From Piscinibacter caeni (GTDB lineage Bacteria > Pseudomonadota > Gammaproteobacteria > Burkholderiales > Burkholderiaceae_C): DNA of 64,000 nt. The first letter of the stretch is position 1; each line of letters starts with the position of its first letter. The notes beneath the pieces were generated by a model. That model saw only the letters and a program-made list of their open reading frames with translations, made no database searches and was not told the origin of the DNA. Positions 27,887-38,579 of the stretch are shown here, one piece after another. The position numbers and the translations under genes were made by a program. The stretch lies in the NCBI GenBank assembly GCA_003265685.1, contig QJOU01000038.1:1-64000 (forward strand), read 5' to 3'.

Positions 27887-28340
27887 GTCATCCTCCGTCA
27901 TCTCTGTGTCGCAAGCAGCGGCGACACGTCCCTGTGGGAACTGTGGCGTCAGTGGCTCGCTATCACAAGCCCAAGAGAATTCTCCGCCAAGTGACACGCG
28001 GTGCGCAGTCCGCTCGTACAACGATGGCGCAGCGCCATACCCGCCGCCGCGGAGTCTCCTTTGGGTGACTGCGTGGTTGCCTGACCGGCTGCTTCAGGGC
28101 GGCGAGATCGGCACAGTGAATGTCGCTTCAGGGTCGAGTCCGTCTGCTGACGATGGACCGCTTCTCGGCTGCCCAACCTCAACGGCTGCTTTGCGGCGGT
28201 GAACTCGGCGCGGCGTCGGTCAAGACCCGACCCAAAGGAGCCGGTGGGCGAGACAGAAGGATCGCCCGAAACCAGTCAAACGACGGGGGGCCGTGCCAGC
28301 AAAGCCGCGGCCCCACGATTCGCAACTCGACGCACCGGCC
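27887..28340. other. Intergenic region without recognised gene
   Basis: 454 bp between the DUF1028 start and the end of the ribbon-helix-helix gene. Apart from the GGAGG site of the DUF1028 gene I see nothing I can support. Confidence 0.4.
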
Positions 28341-28739
28341 TCAGTTCAGCGCCCGCTTGGGCTGGCACGCCTCGTTTGGCCGTGCGACCGCCCGTGGCAC
28401 GCGCTGCAGGCCGTCGAGTACTCGGTCGGCATCGAGGGAGCGGATCGGGATGGCCGCATCGCGCGGGATGAGGCCCTGGGCGATCAGGTTCTCATAGCGC
28501 AGCGCACACACTCGCAAGAACGATGAGAAGTTGCCGACCGCACCGCGGTCGGCCACCAACTCGTCGTAGAGCTTCTCGATCAGCTGCGCAGCCGTCATCC
28601 CGTCGCGGCCGGCGATCTCGTCCAGCACGGCCCAGTGCAGGTTCTCCAGCCTGAGGCTGGTGACCACACCATGGAGCCGCACCGATCGCGTACGGCTCTC
28701 GTAGCTGCTGGGGTCAGCGCTGATGAAGATCTTGCACAT
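28341..28739 (-). CDS. Ribbon-helix-helix domain protein
   Basis: A 132-residue protein. The N-terminal 85 residues (MCKIFISADPSSYESRTRSV, then RLHGVVTSLRLENLHWAVLDEIA) match the RHH_4 family of ribbon-helix-helix proteins, in which the strand VTSLRLEN would enter the DNA major groove. The last ~40 residues (RVLDGLQRVPRAVARPNEAC) are an unrelated basic tail. It is probably a small DNA-binding regulator; target unknown. It lies 34 bp downstream of the DJ-1/PfpI gene on the same strand and may be co-transcribed with it. Confidence 0.7.
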   Translation of the reverse strand: MCKIFISADPSSYESRTRSVRLHGVVTSLRLENLHWAVLDEIAGRDGMTAAQLIEKLYDELVADRGAVGNFSSFLRVCALRYENLIAQGLIPRDAAIPIRSLDADRVLDGLQRVPRAVARPNEACQPKRALN

Positions 28740-28773
28740 GCTGGGGCTCCCGATGGCGTGATTCCGCGGAATG

Positions 28774-29349
28774 CTAGAGGCTGATGCGTGTGCCGAGCGC
28801 TGTCAGGAACTGGCCGATCCACGCTGGGTGTGCAGGCCAGGCCGGCGCGCTCACCAAGTTGCCGTCGGTCACGGCGGCATCGATGGCAATGCCCATGTAC
28901 TCGGCGCCGGCCAGCTCAACCTCGACCTGACACGCCGGGTAGGCGCTGAGCTTGCGCCCCTTGATCATGCCAGTCGCTGCCAGCAGCTGTGCGCCGTGGC
29001 AGATGGACGCCACGGGCTTGTTGCTGGACAGGAAGTGCCGGGTGATCTCGATCACGCGGGTGTTCATGCGCAGGTACTCCGGCGCGCGGCCGCCGGGCAC
29101 CACCAACGCGTCGTACTTGGCGGGGTCGATCTCGGCAAAGCTGGCGTTCAGGGTGAAGCGATGCCCGGGCTTTTCGCTGTAGGTCTGCTGGCCCTCGAAG
29201 TCGTGGATCGCCGTCATCACGTAGTCGCCGCTCTTCTTGTCGGGCGCCACGGCGTGCACGGTATGGCCCACGGCCTGCAGTGCCTGGAAGGGCACCATCA
29301 CTTCGTAGTCTTCGCCGAAATCACCGCACAGCATCAGGATCTTGCTCAT
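28774..29349 (-). CDS. DJ-1/PfpI-family protein
   Basis: A 191-residue class I glutamine amidotransferase-like protein. The reactive nucleophile-elbow cysteine is C117 in SICHGAQLL with H118 next to it, and E13 in DFGEDYEV sits where the family glutamate contacts that cysteine. The family includes intracellular proteases, deglycases and stress-response chaperones; the sequence does not decide between these. The ATG has GGAGACC upstream. Cytoplasmic, no signal peptide. It probably heads a two-gene unit with the ribbon-helix-helix protein. Confidence 0.88.
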   Translation of the reverse strand: MSKILMLCGDFGEDYEVMVPFQALQAVGHTVHAVAPDKKSGDYVMTAIHDFEGQQTYSEKPGHRFTLNASFAEIDPAKYDALVVPGGRAPEYLRMNTRVIEITRHFLSSNKPVASICHGAQLLAATGMIKGRKLSAYPACQVEVELAGAEYMGIAIDAAVTDGNLVSAPAWPAHPAWIGQFLTALGTRISL

Positions 29350-29932
29350 CTGAAGGTCTCCGTTTCAGGACGTTGAGCCGCCATTGTTCGCGGCTGGCGC
29401 CGGCAAAGGTAGTAGCGGCGTATCGGGCGGGACGTGGTTTACCCTGATCAACGACCTCTGGTCGCGCCGGACTCCGAGAGAGTGACTTCCCCTGCTCCAG
29501 CCCAGCGAGGCACCGAGACGACCCTGCCTCAGATCTGCCGCCCAGACTGGCGACGCTGTGGCGCAAACGCGCGACGAGCAACCATCCGCGAATCGGCGGT
29601 GTCCATCCAGACGACGGCTGTCGGTAGGTGAGCCCCTGCCCGCTCATCGCCGCGCTGATGGTCGCCGACGCACAGGCCGGCTGACGCGCAGTCGGGGACG
29701 AGGGCGACGAGCCGCGAGGGACGCCCAGACGTCGCAGCGAAGCTCGCATAGGGCGCGCAACTGTCCGGATCGAGTCCCCGCGCGAGCATCTAGCCGAGGC
29801 GGCACGCAAGCCATGGCTCTTCCTCGACCAAGCCGCTGGAGCGGCTCATGACGGAAGTCAAGCTCCGCTGCCGGCGGGCGGGATAACCTGCGCCCAGGAA
29901 GAGGCGTGGAGCGCCTCCTCGGTGGATCTGCA
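29350..29932. other. Long intergenic region without recognised gene
   Basis: 583 bp between the divergent PfpI and exporter operons. No reading frame shows family signatures or a good ribosome-binding site. It should contain the promoters of both flanking units, but none could be pinned down by eye. Confidence 0.4.
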
Positions 29933-31195
29933 ATGCGTGCGCGAGAGGATAACGATGGTGCATCCACCGCTTCCGTGGCCCCGCCGCGACGCTTGCGCTC
30001 GTCGCGGCAACCCGTGCCGCAGGCGGGTTCGGACGCGCCGTCCATGAGCCGCAGCCGGCTGGCGCTGTTCGCACTTGTCGCCGTGTTGTCGGTCGCGGCT
30101 GCGACCGGCGCGTACCGGCGCTTTGCCATGGCGACCGACGTGCCGGTGGTGCTTGCCACGCCGGGCGCCGTGGCCGCCCGCGTGGTGGGGCCGGGCACGG
30201 TCCAGGCACGCGTTCCCGTCACACTCAGCGCCCGCGTCGGCGCTACGGTCAGTCGGGTCCACGTCGACGTCGGCGATGCGGTGCGCAGAGGTCAGCTGCT
30301 CGTGACGCTCGACGACCGGGACCTGAGCGCGCGCCGTGGTGTCGTGTCCGGCCAGCAGGAGGCCTTGCTGCGCAGCGTCGAAGGCGCTCGTGCCGCGCTG
30401 GCCAAGGCGCAGGCCGACCTCGATCTCGCCCGCAGCAGGCAGCGTCGCGATCTCGAGCTGCTGGCGCAGGGCTTCGTCTCGCGGGCCGTGCTCGACGCGT
30501 CCAACGCTGCACTCGACGCAGCGGCTGCGGGCGTGGACGCCGCACGGGCGACCCTGTCCGCACGCGAGGCCGATGTCCGCACCCTGGTGCAGGAGGCCCG
30601 CTATGCAGACACCGTGCTGTCCTACACGCGCATCGTCGCGCCGATGGACGGCATCGTGGTGCAGCGCCTGGGCGAAGCAGGCAACACGGTCGTGCCGGGG
30701 ACGGCGCTGCTGAAGCTCGTGGACCCGGATTCGCTGTGGGTGGCCACGCGGGTGGACGAGTCGGTGGTCGGCCGCGTGCAGCCCGGCCAGGCGGCGAGCA
30801 TCCGGCTGCGCAGCGGCGAGACACTGGCCGGCAAGGTGGCGCGCATCGCCCGCCAGTCCGATGCCGCGACACGCGAGCTCGACGTGCATGTCGCCTTCGA
30901 CACCACGCCGCAGCGCTTTGCGATCGACCAGGAGGCCGAGGTCACCATCGACGTCGGCGAGGACCGGGGCGTGCTGGTTCCGCTGACGGCCCTGGCGCGC
31001 GACAGTACCGGCCGAGCGGTCGTGCTGATCGTCGACGGTGGACGGACGCGAGCGCAGCCGGTGGTGACGGGCGGTGCCGATGCGCGCCACGTGCTCGTCC
31101 GAAAGGGCCTGGCAGGCGGCGAGGCGGTCGTGGCGGTGGCCGAGGGCGTGAAGCCGAACCAGCGCGTGCAGCCGGCCCCGGTCGCCGCACCCTGA
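29933..31195 (+). CDS. Periplasmic adaptor (HlyD/MacA-like membrane fusion protein)
   Basis: About 420 residues. After a basic N-terminal arm comes one transmembrane segment (LALFALVAVLSVAAATGAY). The periplasmic part has a lipoyl half (RVHVDVGDAVRRGQLLVTLD), a coiled-coil hairpin (about residues 120-215, rich in Ala/Arg), the second lipoyl half (IVAPMDGIVVQRLGEAGNTV) and beta-barrel domains. It should couple the inner-membrane ABC exporter encoded next to an outer-membrane channel. The start is uncertain: ATG 29933, or ATG 30044 right before the membrane segment. It lies 24 bp upstream of the permease gene. Confidence 0.87.
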   Translation: MRAREDNDGASTASVAPPRRLRSSRQPVPQAGSDAPSMSRSRLALFALVAVLSVAAATGAYRRFAMATDVPVVLATPGAVAARVVGPGTVQARVPVTLSARVGATVSRVHVDVGDAVRRGQLLVTLDDRDLSARRGVVSGQQEALLRSVEGARAALAKAQADLDLARSRQRRDLELLAQGFVSRAVLDASNAALDAAAAGVDAARATLSAREADVRTLVQEARYADTVLSYTRIVAPMDGIVVQRLGEAGNTVVPGTALLKLVDPDSLWVATRVDESVVGRVQPGQAASIRLRSGETLAGKVARIARQSDAATRELDVHVAFDTTPQRFAIDQEAEVTIDVGEDRGVLVPLTALARDSTGRAVVLIVDGGRTRAQPVVTGGADARHVLVRKGLAGGEAVVAVAEGVKPNQRVQPAPVAAP

Positions 31196-31219
31196 GGCGC
31201 CCGGCATCCGCATCGAGCC

Positions 31220-32413
31220 ATGGAACTCGCGCTGAAGGACATCCGCCGGCACCTGGGCAAGTTCCTCGTGACGATCGCGGGCGTGGCGCTGCTGCTGACG
31301 ATCGTGCTGGTGATGAACGGCATCTACCAGGGCAACATCCGGGACGGCGTCTGGCTGATCGACAACACGGCCGCCGACCTGTGGGTCGTGGAGCGCGGCC
31401 GCGGGGGGCCGTTCAACGAGGCGTCGCGCATCCCGCTGGACAGCTTCAAGAGCGTGGCCGCGACGCCCGGCGTCGCGCACGCCAGCCCGCTGGCCCTGTA
31501 CACGGCGCAGCGGGCCATCGACGGTCGCGAACAGCAGTTTACCGTGATCGGCTACGACATCTTCGGCGGCGCGGGCGGCCCGGACCGTCTCGTCCAGGGC
31601 CGGACCCTCCATGCGCCGCACTACGAGATGGTGGCCGACCGCAAGCTCGGGCTGCGACTCGGCGAAGGGGTGCCGCTGGGCGGCGACCTGTACAGCGTGG
31701 TCGGCATCACCAGCGGGGCCGTCGATTCGGGCGGCAATCCGCTGATCTATCTGGCCCTGCCCGACGCGCAGAAAGTGCAGTTCGAGCAGGACAAGCGCGC
31801 CATCGGCGCGGCCGCCGCCGCGAACCTGCAGCGGCTCGAGCGCGCCGGCTATCCGGCCGACCAGGCCGCTCGACTGTTGCCGCTGCTCGCCGACGGCACG
31901 AACAACGTGAACGCCGTGCTGGTGACGCTGGCGCCGGGAGCCGACGGCGCGGTCGTGGCGCGGCACATCCGGGACTGGCTGTACTTCAACGTCTACACGA
32001 CGGGCGAGGAGCGCGCGCTGATGCTCGAGGGCAAGCTGAGCCGGATGTCCGCTGTGCTGGGACTGTTCCGCACCCTGCTCGTGATCGTGTGCATCGTCAT
32101 CATCGCCCTCATCGTCTACGTGCTGACGATCGAGAAGATCAAGTCCATCGCGACGCTCAAGCTCATCGGCGCGCCCAACGGGCTGATCGTACGGCTCATC
32201 ATGACCCAGTCGATGCTGCTGACGCTGGCGAGCTTCGTGCTCGCCTACACGCTGCGCGACCTGATCGCGCCCGGCTTCCCGCGCACGCTGGCGTTCGTGC
32301 CGGCTGAGACGGCCGTCACCTTCGGCGTCATGCTGCTCGGCGGCGTACTGGCCAGCCTGATGGCGGTGTGGCACGCACTGCGCACCCCGGCGCAGCTGGC
32401 GCTGGGAGGTTGA
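31220..32413 (+). CDS. ABC exporter permease (DevC/MacB-type FtsX-like)
   Basis: A 397-residue protein with an N-terminal transmembrane helix (residues 15-35), a long periplasmic domain (about 40-280) and three C-terminal transmembrane helices. This is the architecture of FtsX/MacB/DevC permeases, which act mechanically rather than as classical transport tunnels. The cytoplasmic coupling region IEKIKSIATLKLIGA is the typical FtsX motif. It sits between the adaptor and the ATPase, forming a complete tripartite-pump inner part. Substrate unknown; DevBCA exports glycolipids and MacAB exports toxins and macrolides. Confidence 0.88.
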   Translation: MELALKDIRRHLGKFLVTIAGVALLLTIVLVMNGIYQGNIRDGVWLIDNTAADLWVVERGRGGPFNEASRIPLDSFKSVAATPGVAHASPLALYTAQRAIDGREQQFTVIGYDIFGGAGGPDRLVQGRTLHAPHYEMVADRKLGLRLGEGVPLGGDLYSVVGITSGAVDSGGNPLIYLALPDAQKVQFEQDKRAIGAAAAANLQRLERAGYPADQAARLLPLLADGTNNVNAVLVTLAPGADGAVVARHIRDWLYFNVYTTGEERALMLEGKLSRMSAVLGLFRTLLVIVCIVIIALIVYVLTIEKIKSIATLKLIGAPNGLIVRLIMTQSMLLTLASFVLAYTLRDLIAPGFPRTLAFVPAETAVTFGVMLLGGVLASLMAVWHALRTPAQLALGG

Positions 32414-32414
32414 C

Positions 32415-33131
32415 GTGAGCGTCGTCGCGATCCACGGGGTCTCGCAGACCTTCGGGCACGGCGAGCTGGCGGTGCAGGCGCTCAAGCCGACCAGCCTGAG
32501 CGTCGAAGCCGGCGAGCTGGTGGCGTTGCTCGGGCCAAGCGGCTCCGGCAAGAGCACGCTGCTGCTGGCCATCAGCCTGATCCAGCCGCCGACCACCGGA
32601 CAAATCATCATCGACGGGCAGACGCTGTACGACGGCGGGCCGACCCGCGTCGACGTGCGTGCGTTCCGCCGCCGCAAGATCGGCTTCATCTTCCAGCAGC
32701 ACAACCTGATTCCGTTCCTGACCGCGCTGGAGAACGTCGCGCTGATGCTGCAGCTCAACGGCGTGGGGCGGCGCGAGTCGACGCGGCGCGCCCGGGACGT
32801 GCTGGCCTACCTGGAGATCGGCCACCGCGCGGCTTCGCTGCCGGCCAGGCTGTCCGGCGGCGAGCAGCAGCGCGTCGCGATCGCACGCGCGCTGGCCAAC
32901 GAGCCGGCGCTGATCCTGGCCGACGAGCCTACGGCCGCGCTGGACACCGAACGCGGCAGCAAGGTGATGGCGATGCTGCGCAGGATCGCGCGCGAACGCC
33001 GTTCCGCGGTGATCGCCGTCACCCACGACCACCGCATGATCGAGGGCTTCGACACCGTCTACCACCTCGAGGACGGGCGGTTGGCGCGGGTGGATCGCGG
33101 CACGCCGACGGACAGGAGCGCGCCGCGCTGA
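32415..33131 (+). CDS. ABC exporter ATPase (LolD/DevA/MacB-type)
   Basis: A 238-residue nucleotide-binding subunit with all motifs: Walker [10 protein letters not shown]-loop FIFQQHNL, signature LSGGEQQR, Walker B LILADEPT and the H-loop histidine in VTHDHR. It starts with GTG one base after the permease stop, so the three genes 29933-33131 form one operon. It drives the FtsX-like permease. No outer membrane channel gene is nearby, so a shared TolC-like protein is probably used. Confidence 0.93.
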   Translation: MSVVAIHGVSQTFGHGELAVQALKPTSLSVEAGELVALLGPSGSGKSTLLLAISLIQPPTTGQIIIDGQTLYDGGPTRVDVRAFRRRKIGFIFQQHNLIPFLTALENVALMLQLNGVGRRESTRRARDVLAYLEIGHRAASLPARLSGGEQQRVAIARALANEPALILADEPTAALDTERGSKVMAMLRRIARERRSAVIAVTHDHRMIEGFDTVYHLEDGRLARVDRGTPTDRSAPR

Positions 33132-33869
33132 GCTTCAGGGGTCGGTGCTCTGGTCGTTGGCCGAACTGGTGCGGCCCCTTGCTCGATCATTCCGGCCGCC
33201 TCCATGGCTCGAAGGGGTCGCCGGGCGCAAATCCGTCGACTGCAATGAGGCTGCACCGAATGTCCAGGGCAGTCGGCGCAGCGTGGCCGACTACGCGTTG
33301 GACCCCGAGAACGCCGCGCGATTGTGGGAGGTGTCGAAGGGCATGCTCGCGTCTTGATCGGCCAGACGCGATTCTTCAAGAGTGTGGTCGATCTGCAGTA
33401 GAGCCGTCGTTGGCGGGCGACAGGAACTGGCCGGGCATAGCCTGCGAGAGGTTGAGACGAGTCGCCGAAAACCTGCCGTTCGCAGCCTCACACGGCCGAG
33501 ATTTCCGAGCACGGCGCCTAGGACCGCTAGTGGCCGTGACTGCCAGCGGCGAATGGCTGCTGCGGAGCATCCTCAATATTGATGACGGCTTGCGGGCGGC
33601 GAATTCGCCGGCCTCGCCGTCAAGCCGCGACCCTGCGGAGACATGCGATGCGTCGAACTCGCGGCCCCGAAGCTGCCGGTCCTGTCGCGTTGGGCGCTCC
33701 GGCCTGAGCGCGAAGGACCCAAGCCGCTGCGCCACACGCCACACCCGATCGCGGCCCAGCGTCGCATCGAGGTTCGGTGATGTCTGCGATCGTGACGCGG
33801 TCTGGCGCCGACGAGCGTGCGTTGTCGAGTACGCCCTCAAGACTGGCGCTCGATGCGGCCGTATGCCGA
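33132..33869. other. Decayed region: SDR C-terminal remnant and dispersed repeat
   Basis: 738 bp without an intact gene. At about 33250-33357 (+) the frame reads RRSVADYALDPENAARLWEV, which looks like the C-terminus of a short-chain dehydrogenase; the rest of that gene is absent. From about 33405 to 33560 lies a repeat related to 38865-39005, both containing CTAGGACCGCT followed by GTGGCCG. Confidence 0.4.
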
Positions 33870-36374
33870 CTACGCCTCAAATGGCTCAGCCAAGACACGC
33901 GGTAGCTCGAGGCCGAATACACTTCCGCGCCCCGGTTCGCTGGAAACCGACACCGATCCGCCTTGCGACTCGATGATGCGTTTCGTCAGCGCCAGTCCAA
34001 TGCCCAGCCCATCGTACTGCTTGGTGTTGCCCTCGCTCAACTGCTGGAAGTCGCTGAACAAGCGAGGTATGTCGGCCGGTCGAATGCCGATGCCGGAGTC
34101 CTGCACCTCCAACCTGAGAGTCCGATCCGGCAAGGCGCGCGCGCGCACCATCACATGTCCGCCTGACGCGGTGAACTTGACCGCGTTGGAGAGGTATGAC
34201 GACAGCGATTGCTCCAACCGGAGCGGATCGACAAAGGCGAACGAAGCTTGTGAGTCGACGCTTGATTCGATGGCGATCTTCTTTCCTCGAGCTTCGACAT
34301 CGAATACTGACAACACGTTGTCGATCACGTGGCGAATGCTGGTGTGCTCGGCATTGGTTTCCAGTCGCCCCGACTCGGCTTGAGCCACCTGCAAGACGGA
34401 GTCGATCAACGTCAGGAGCTTCGAACCACTGACCTTGACCTGATTCAGGTACTGGTCAAACTTGGGCGTACCCGCCCCGATTGCGCCCGACCGCAGCAGT
34501 TCGGCAAACCCGATAACGGCGTTGAGCGGCGTGCGCATCTCATGCGAGACGTTTGATAGGAATGCGCGCTTGACACGGCTGACCTCGCGAAGGTGACGGT
34601 TCTCTGCCTCGAGTTCGGCAGACTTGAGTCGAACCTGCTCGGCGAGTTGGAGCGCAGTCACATCGTGCATCACTGACCGCGTTCTCGCGAAGTGACCATC
34701 GGCGTCGTAGACGGCCACGGCCGACATGCGGACTCGGCGGCGCTCGCCGCGGCGTGGTACGAGGTCGAACTCCACGTTGTCGACCCGCCCTTCCTTGACG
34801 AAGCGGGGAAACAAACTCCTGAACTGCGCCTGCCCAGCGGCGTCGAGGAAATCGCTAGGAGTTGCCCTGCCGACGACCTCGTCGCGGCTGCAGCCGATCC
34901 ACCTCAGACCCACTTGGTTCATCCGTACGATGACGCCGTTTGCGTCAAGCGAGTAGTAGGCGCACGGCGCGTTCTCGTATAGATCGTTGAGTTCCTCGTT
35001 GGCCATCAGCAGCTTCTGCGTCAGACGCTTGCGCTCGGTGATATCGCGAACGGAGCAATAGACCAGCTCCTGCGCATTGACTCGGATTGCCAGCGCCTGG
35101 ACTTCGACGTCCAGGGTCACCCCGTCCCCTCGCCGGTAGGTCGACTTGAACCGCCTTGCTTCGCCCATGGGAAGTTCGGCCAACCATCGATTGATTTCGT
35201 CAGCAGGGAAGTGGGTGTCCCAGCCCGAGACATGCTGACCAATCAGGTCGCTGCGGTCGCGGCTGAGCATCGCGGCGAAGGAGTCGCTGACCTCTTGCAC
35301 GCGACCATTCCTGTCCAGCACCTGTACTCCATCGCTGGCTGCGCGCAAGAGCGCGCGATTGCGCAGGCCCTGGTTCGCCAGCTCGAGCGCGCTTGCGTTC
35401 TCGTGGCGACGCGATCGAAGCACAATAAGAGATGCACCGAACATGATCAATACCGCCGCGGCAAACAAGACGGCAATCTGCCACGCCTGCTTTCTCCAGG
35501 CCGCGAAGTAGTCTGCGGTCGACAGACCGACAAGGACCATCAGCGGGTAGTCCTCGACAGCTCGATAGGACGACATTCGCTCAATGCCGTCGAGCGCAGT
35601 GGGCGTCACGTAGAAGCCTGCGTGGGGGTTGGCAAGCAGCGCCGCTTCGAGATCCCTGGAAACCTTGGTCGACCCGATGGCTGGGGGCTCCGAGATGCTC
35701 GGTGCATGCCGGGCCACCAACTGCCGTGACGCGGTTCGCAGCGAGATCGCGCCCGTGGCACCTATGTCGACCTCCGCAAAGCGTTGCCGGAACGCATCGG
35801 TGGACACGTTCGCATAGATCACCCCTGCAAATGTGCCGTCCGGTTGCTGCAGCCGACGGGCCAGGACGAGCACCCATGTCTGGCTGATGCGCGCAAATAC
35901 AGGTCCGGAGACGATGAGCTCGTCCTTGACCCCCGACTGAGCGCGGTGGAAGAAGTCCCGATCGCTAAGGTCGATGTTCGCGCCTGGGCCTACGGCACGC
36001 CCGTGGCGAACGATGCCGGCGGCATCGGTGACGCGCAGGCTATCTGCCCAGGGTACCAGGACGAGTTGATCGTCCAGAAGTGTGCGCAGTTCGTCGACCG
36101 CCACCGGCTTGCGAGCCATCGAAGCTCGGACGGTCAGCAGTGCCATGTCGATGCGGCGCAGCTCAGCAGCCAGCGTCTGACTCAATGCTACGGCGATGGA
36201 CTCAGCGGCATCCTGGGCCTTGGCGGAGTTGGCACGATGGCTCGACTGAAGAGCCAGTAGGGACAGCGTCGCGAGCAACGTGGCGACAACCAAGTTGCTG
36301 ATGAGTAGCCAGCGCGCCGTCAAACTGAGCGTTTGGTCCCGCGCCGCATTGGGTTCTTCGGCAGTTGGGTACAT
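33870..36374 (-). CDS. Membrane sensor histidine kinase with Cache-like and PAS domains
   Basis: An 834-residue protein. Two transmembrane helices (about residues 23-45 and 310-332) enclose a periplasmic double-Cache-like sensor. In the cytoplasm come two PAS domains (about 350-460 and 475-600, the first ending in YCSVRDITERKRL), a HisKA domain with phosphorylated histidine in NVSHEMRTPLNAV, and an HATPase_c domain with DSGIGI and GLGIGLAL boxes. There is no receiver domain or cognate regulator nearby, so it is an orphan kinase by position. Divergent from the chemoreceptor gene. Confidence 0.93.
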   Translation of the reverse strand: MYPTAEEPNAARDQTLSLTARWLLISNLVVATLLATLSLLALQSSHRANSAKAQDAAESIAVALSQTLAAELRRIDMALLTVRASMARKPVAVDELRTLLDDQLVLVPWADSLRVTDAAGIVRHGRAVGPGANIDLSDRDFFHRAQSGVKDELIVSGPVFARISQTWVLVLARRLQQPDGTFAGVIYANVSTDAFRQRFAEVDIGATGAISLRTASRQLVARHAPSISEPPAIGSTKVSRDLEAALLANPHAGFYVTPTALDGIERMSSYRAVEDYPLMVLVGLSTADYFAAWRKQAWQIAVLFAAAVLIMFGASLIVLRSRRHENASALELANQGLRNRALLRAASDGVQVLDRNGRVQEVSDSFAAMLSRDRSDLIGQHVSGWDTHFPADEINRWLAELPMGEARRFKSTYRRGDGVTLDVEVQALAIRVNAQELVYCSVRDITERKRLTQKLLMANEELNDLYENAPCAYYSLDANGVIVRMNQVGLRWIGCSRDEVVGRATPSDFLDAAGQAQFRSLFPRFVKEGRVDNVEFDLVPRRGERRRVRMSAVAVYDADGHFARTRSVMHDVTALQLAEQVRLKSAELEAENRHLREVSRVKRAFLSNVSHEMRTPLNAVIGFAELLRSGAIGAGTPKFDQYLNQVKVSGSKLLTLIDSVLQVAQAESGRLETNAEHTSIRHVIDNVLSVFDVEARGKKIAIESSVDSQASFAFVDPLRLEQSLSSYLSNAVKFTASGGHVMVRARALPDRTLRLEVQDSGIGIRPADIPRLFSDFQQLSEGNTKQYDGLGIGLALTKRIIESQGGSVSVSSEPGRGSVFGLELPRVLAEPFEA

Positions 36375-36683
36375 GCATCCCCGACAACTTGCCGGTCGAA
36401 CGTTCTTCTTCGTGAATTATCTGAGTGGGTGTTTGACACTTCACATGGAGACCACGCCTTTGTGATCGCACACCTGAGACCTGCTTCACGGAAACCGCGA
36501 CTGAGGCGTTGCGGCGATGCCTACCCACCGGCAACACGTCGGTCGATCAGATGAGAACTCCCGACAGATCCGTGGCCGGCTAGGTCCGCACACGCCTCAT
36601 TTCTTCGCTGGTGTGGTCGATAACCAGAGTCATCACAATCCCTGAAGCGGCCCGTGCGCTTGCGCACGCGGCTGCTGCCGACG
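36375..36683. other. Divergent intergenic region, kinase / chemoreceptor
   Basis: About 309 bp, less GC-rich than the flanks. It must hold both promoters. I see no gene in it, and no palindrome I would call an operator. Confidence 0.4.
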
Positions 36684-38579
36684 ATGAGCCAGCCGCTGAG
36701 CGACTTCTTCCGCCACCACGGTGCCTGGGCTCCCGGCGTGCGCCTGTTCCGCCGCCTGCAGTTCCCGTCCAAGGCGATGATCATCCTCGGCGTGATGCTG
36801 GTGCCGGTGGCGCTACTGGGCTGGAACTACTTCGGCGACAAGGCGGCCGCGATCGGCTTCACCGCCAAGGAACGCATCGGCGTGGAATACGCCCGCGTCG
36901 TGCTGCCGCTGGTGCTGCAGGCCCAGCACCTGCGCGCCGAGCCGGGCCAGGCGGGCACGGCATCCGACTACGAAGCGCAGCTGCGCAAGCTCGACGAGGT
37001 CGAGGCGCGCCTGGGCGCGCAGCTCGACACCGCGAAGGCGGTCGCCGCGCTGAAGGCGGCCCAGCCCGCGCCGCAACCCGACTGGACCAAGGCCTACGAG
37101 GCGCAGACCGCGCGTGTCAATGCGGCGCTGGCGCTGCTGACCCAGGTGGCCGATGGCTCCAACCTGACGCTGGATCCCGACCTGGACAGCTACTACCTGA
37201 TGGACGCGGTGTTCGCCGCGCTGCCGACGGCGCTCGATGCCACGGCGCGCCTGCGCGACCTGGCGCTGGCGAAGTCGCGTGCCGCGATCGGCGGCCCCGC
37301 CGCCGAGCGCGAGCTGGCGCGTGCCGAGGCGGTGGGCGATGCGAGTGACGAACGCTGGGCCGCCGGCATGCCCAAGGTCTACGACCTGCACCCTGGCCTG
37401 AAGGAGAAGCTGCGCGAGGACGAGGCGCGCCGTGCCATGCACGCGCTGCACGAGCTGGCCGGTGCCGCCCAGCCGCAGGCGCCGCAGCTCGTGCAGGCCG
37501 GAGCGGCGGCGATCGAGCAGCTGCAGCGTGTGCAGCTCGCGTCGCTCGACAAGCTGGACGAACTGCTGGCCGTGCGCGAGTCGGGCCTCGCGACGCAGCG
37601 CAACATCACGGCCGTGGTCGTCGTGCTCGCGCTGCTGGCTGCCGGCTACCTGTTCCGCAGCTTCTACCTGGTGACGCACGGCGGCCTGCGCGAGGTGCAG
37701 AAGCACCTCGAGGCGATGACTGCCGGCGACCTGACGACCCAGCCACGGCCCTGGGGCCAGGACGAGGCGGCGCGGCTGATGGGCTCGCTGTCGGACATGC
37801 AGGCCTCGCTGCGCGGCATCGTGCACCAGGTGCGCGGCGCGTCGGACAACATCGTGCACTCCAGCACCGAGATCTCCGACGGCTCGATGGACCTGTCGTC
37901 GCGCACCGAGCAGACCGCCGCCAACCTGGAACAGTCCGCCTCGGCGATGGAGCAGATCTCCTCGACCGTCCGCACGACCGCCGACAACGCCGTCGAGGCC
38001 GCCAAGCTGGCCGCCGGCAACGCGCAGCTCGCCGAGCGCGGCGGGCAGATCATCGGCACGATGGTCGAGACGATGAACGACATCCACACTTCGTCGAGCA
38101 AGATCAACGACATCATCGGCGTGATCGACGGCATCGCGTTCCAGACCAACATCCTCGCGCTGAACGCCGCCGTCGAGGCGGCCCGCGCCGGCGAGGCCGG
38201 CCGCGGCTTCGCGGTGGTGGCCTCCGAGGTGCGTGCGCTGGCGCAGCGTTCCTCCTCCGCTGCGCGCGAGATCAAGGACCTGATCTCGGCCAGCGTCGGC
38301 AAGGTCGATGCCGGCGCCGGCATCGTGCGCAGCGCCGGCTCGACGATCGCCGAGATCGTCGCCAGCGCGCGGCAGGTCAACACGCTGCTCAGCGCCATCT
38401 CCACCGGCGCGCGCGAGCAGGCGCAGGGTGTCGGCCAGACCACCGCCGCCGTGCACGAGCTGGACACGATGACGCAGCAGAACGCCGCGCTGGTCGAGCA
38501 GACCGCTGCCGCAGCCGCCTCGCTGCGCGACCAGGCCAAGCAGCTCGCCGAGCGCGTGGCGCAGTTCCAGCTGCCGTAG
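36684..38579 (+). CDS. Methyl-accepting chemotaxis protein
   Basis: A 631-residue receptor from ATG 36684 (a GTG at 36654 is an alternative). A first transmembrane helix lies at about residues 32-50, a large alanine-rich periplasmic helical domain follows, and a second membrane helix is at about 310-330. A HAMP-like segment follows, then the signalling domain with the hairpin tip ([20 protein letters not shown], then [20 protein letters not shown]). It should bind CheW/CheA and be methylated on flanking helices. No C-terminal NWETF-type pentapeptide is present. Ligand unknown. Confidence 0.92.
   Translation: MSQPLSDFFRHHGAWAPGVRLFRRLQFPSKAMIILGVMLVPVALLGWNYFGDKAAAIGFTAKERIGVEYARVVLPLVLQAQHLRAEPGQAGTASDYEAQLRKLDEVEARLGAQLDTAKAVAALKAAQPAPQPDWTKAYEAQTARVNAALALLTQVADGSNLTLDPDLDSYYLMDAVFAALPTALDATARLRDLALAKSRAAIGGPAAERELARAEAVGDASDERWAAGMPKVYDLHPGLKEKLREDEARRAMHALHELAGAAQPQAPQLVQAGAAAIEQLQRVQLASLDKLDELLAVRESGLATQRNITAVVVVLALLAAGYLFRSFYLVTHGGLREVQKHLEAMTAGDLTTQPRPWGQDEAARLMGSLSDMQASLRGIVHQVRGASDNIVHSSTEISDGSMDLSSRTEQTAANLEQSASAMEQISSTVRTTADNAVEAAKLAAGNAQLAERGGQIIGTMVETMNDIHTSSSKINDIIGVIDGIAFQTNILALNAAVEAARAGEAGRGFAVVASEVRALAQRSSSAAREIKDLISASVGKVDAGAGIVRSAGSTIAEIVASARQVNTLLSAISTGAREQAQGVGQTTAAVHELDTMTQQNAALVEQTAAAAASLRDQAKQLAERVAQFQLP

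Noticed and set aside
29350-29932. Several open frames between the PfpI and exporter operons
   Set aside because: Arg/Ser/Pro-rich shadow-like composition, no ribosome-binding site and no recognisable family.
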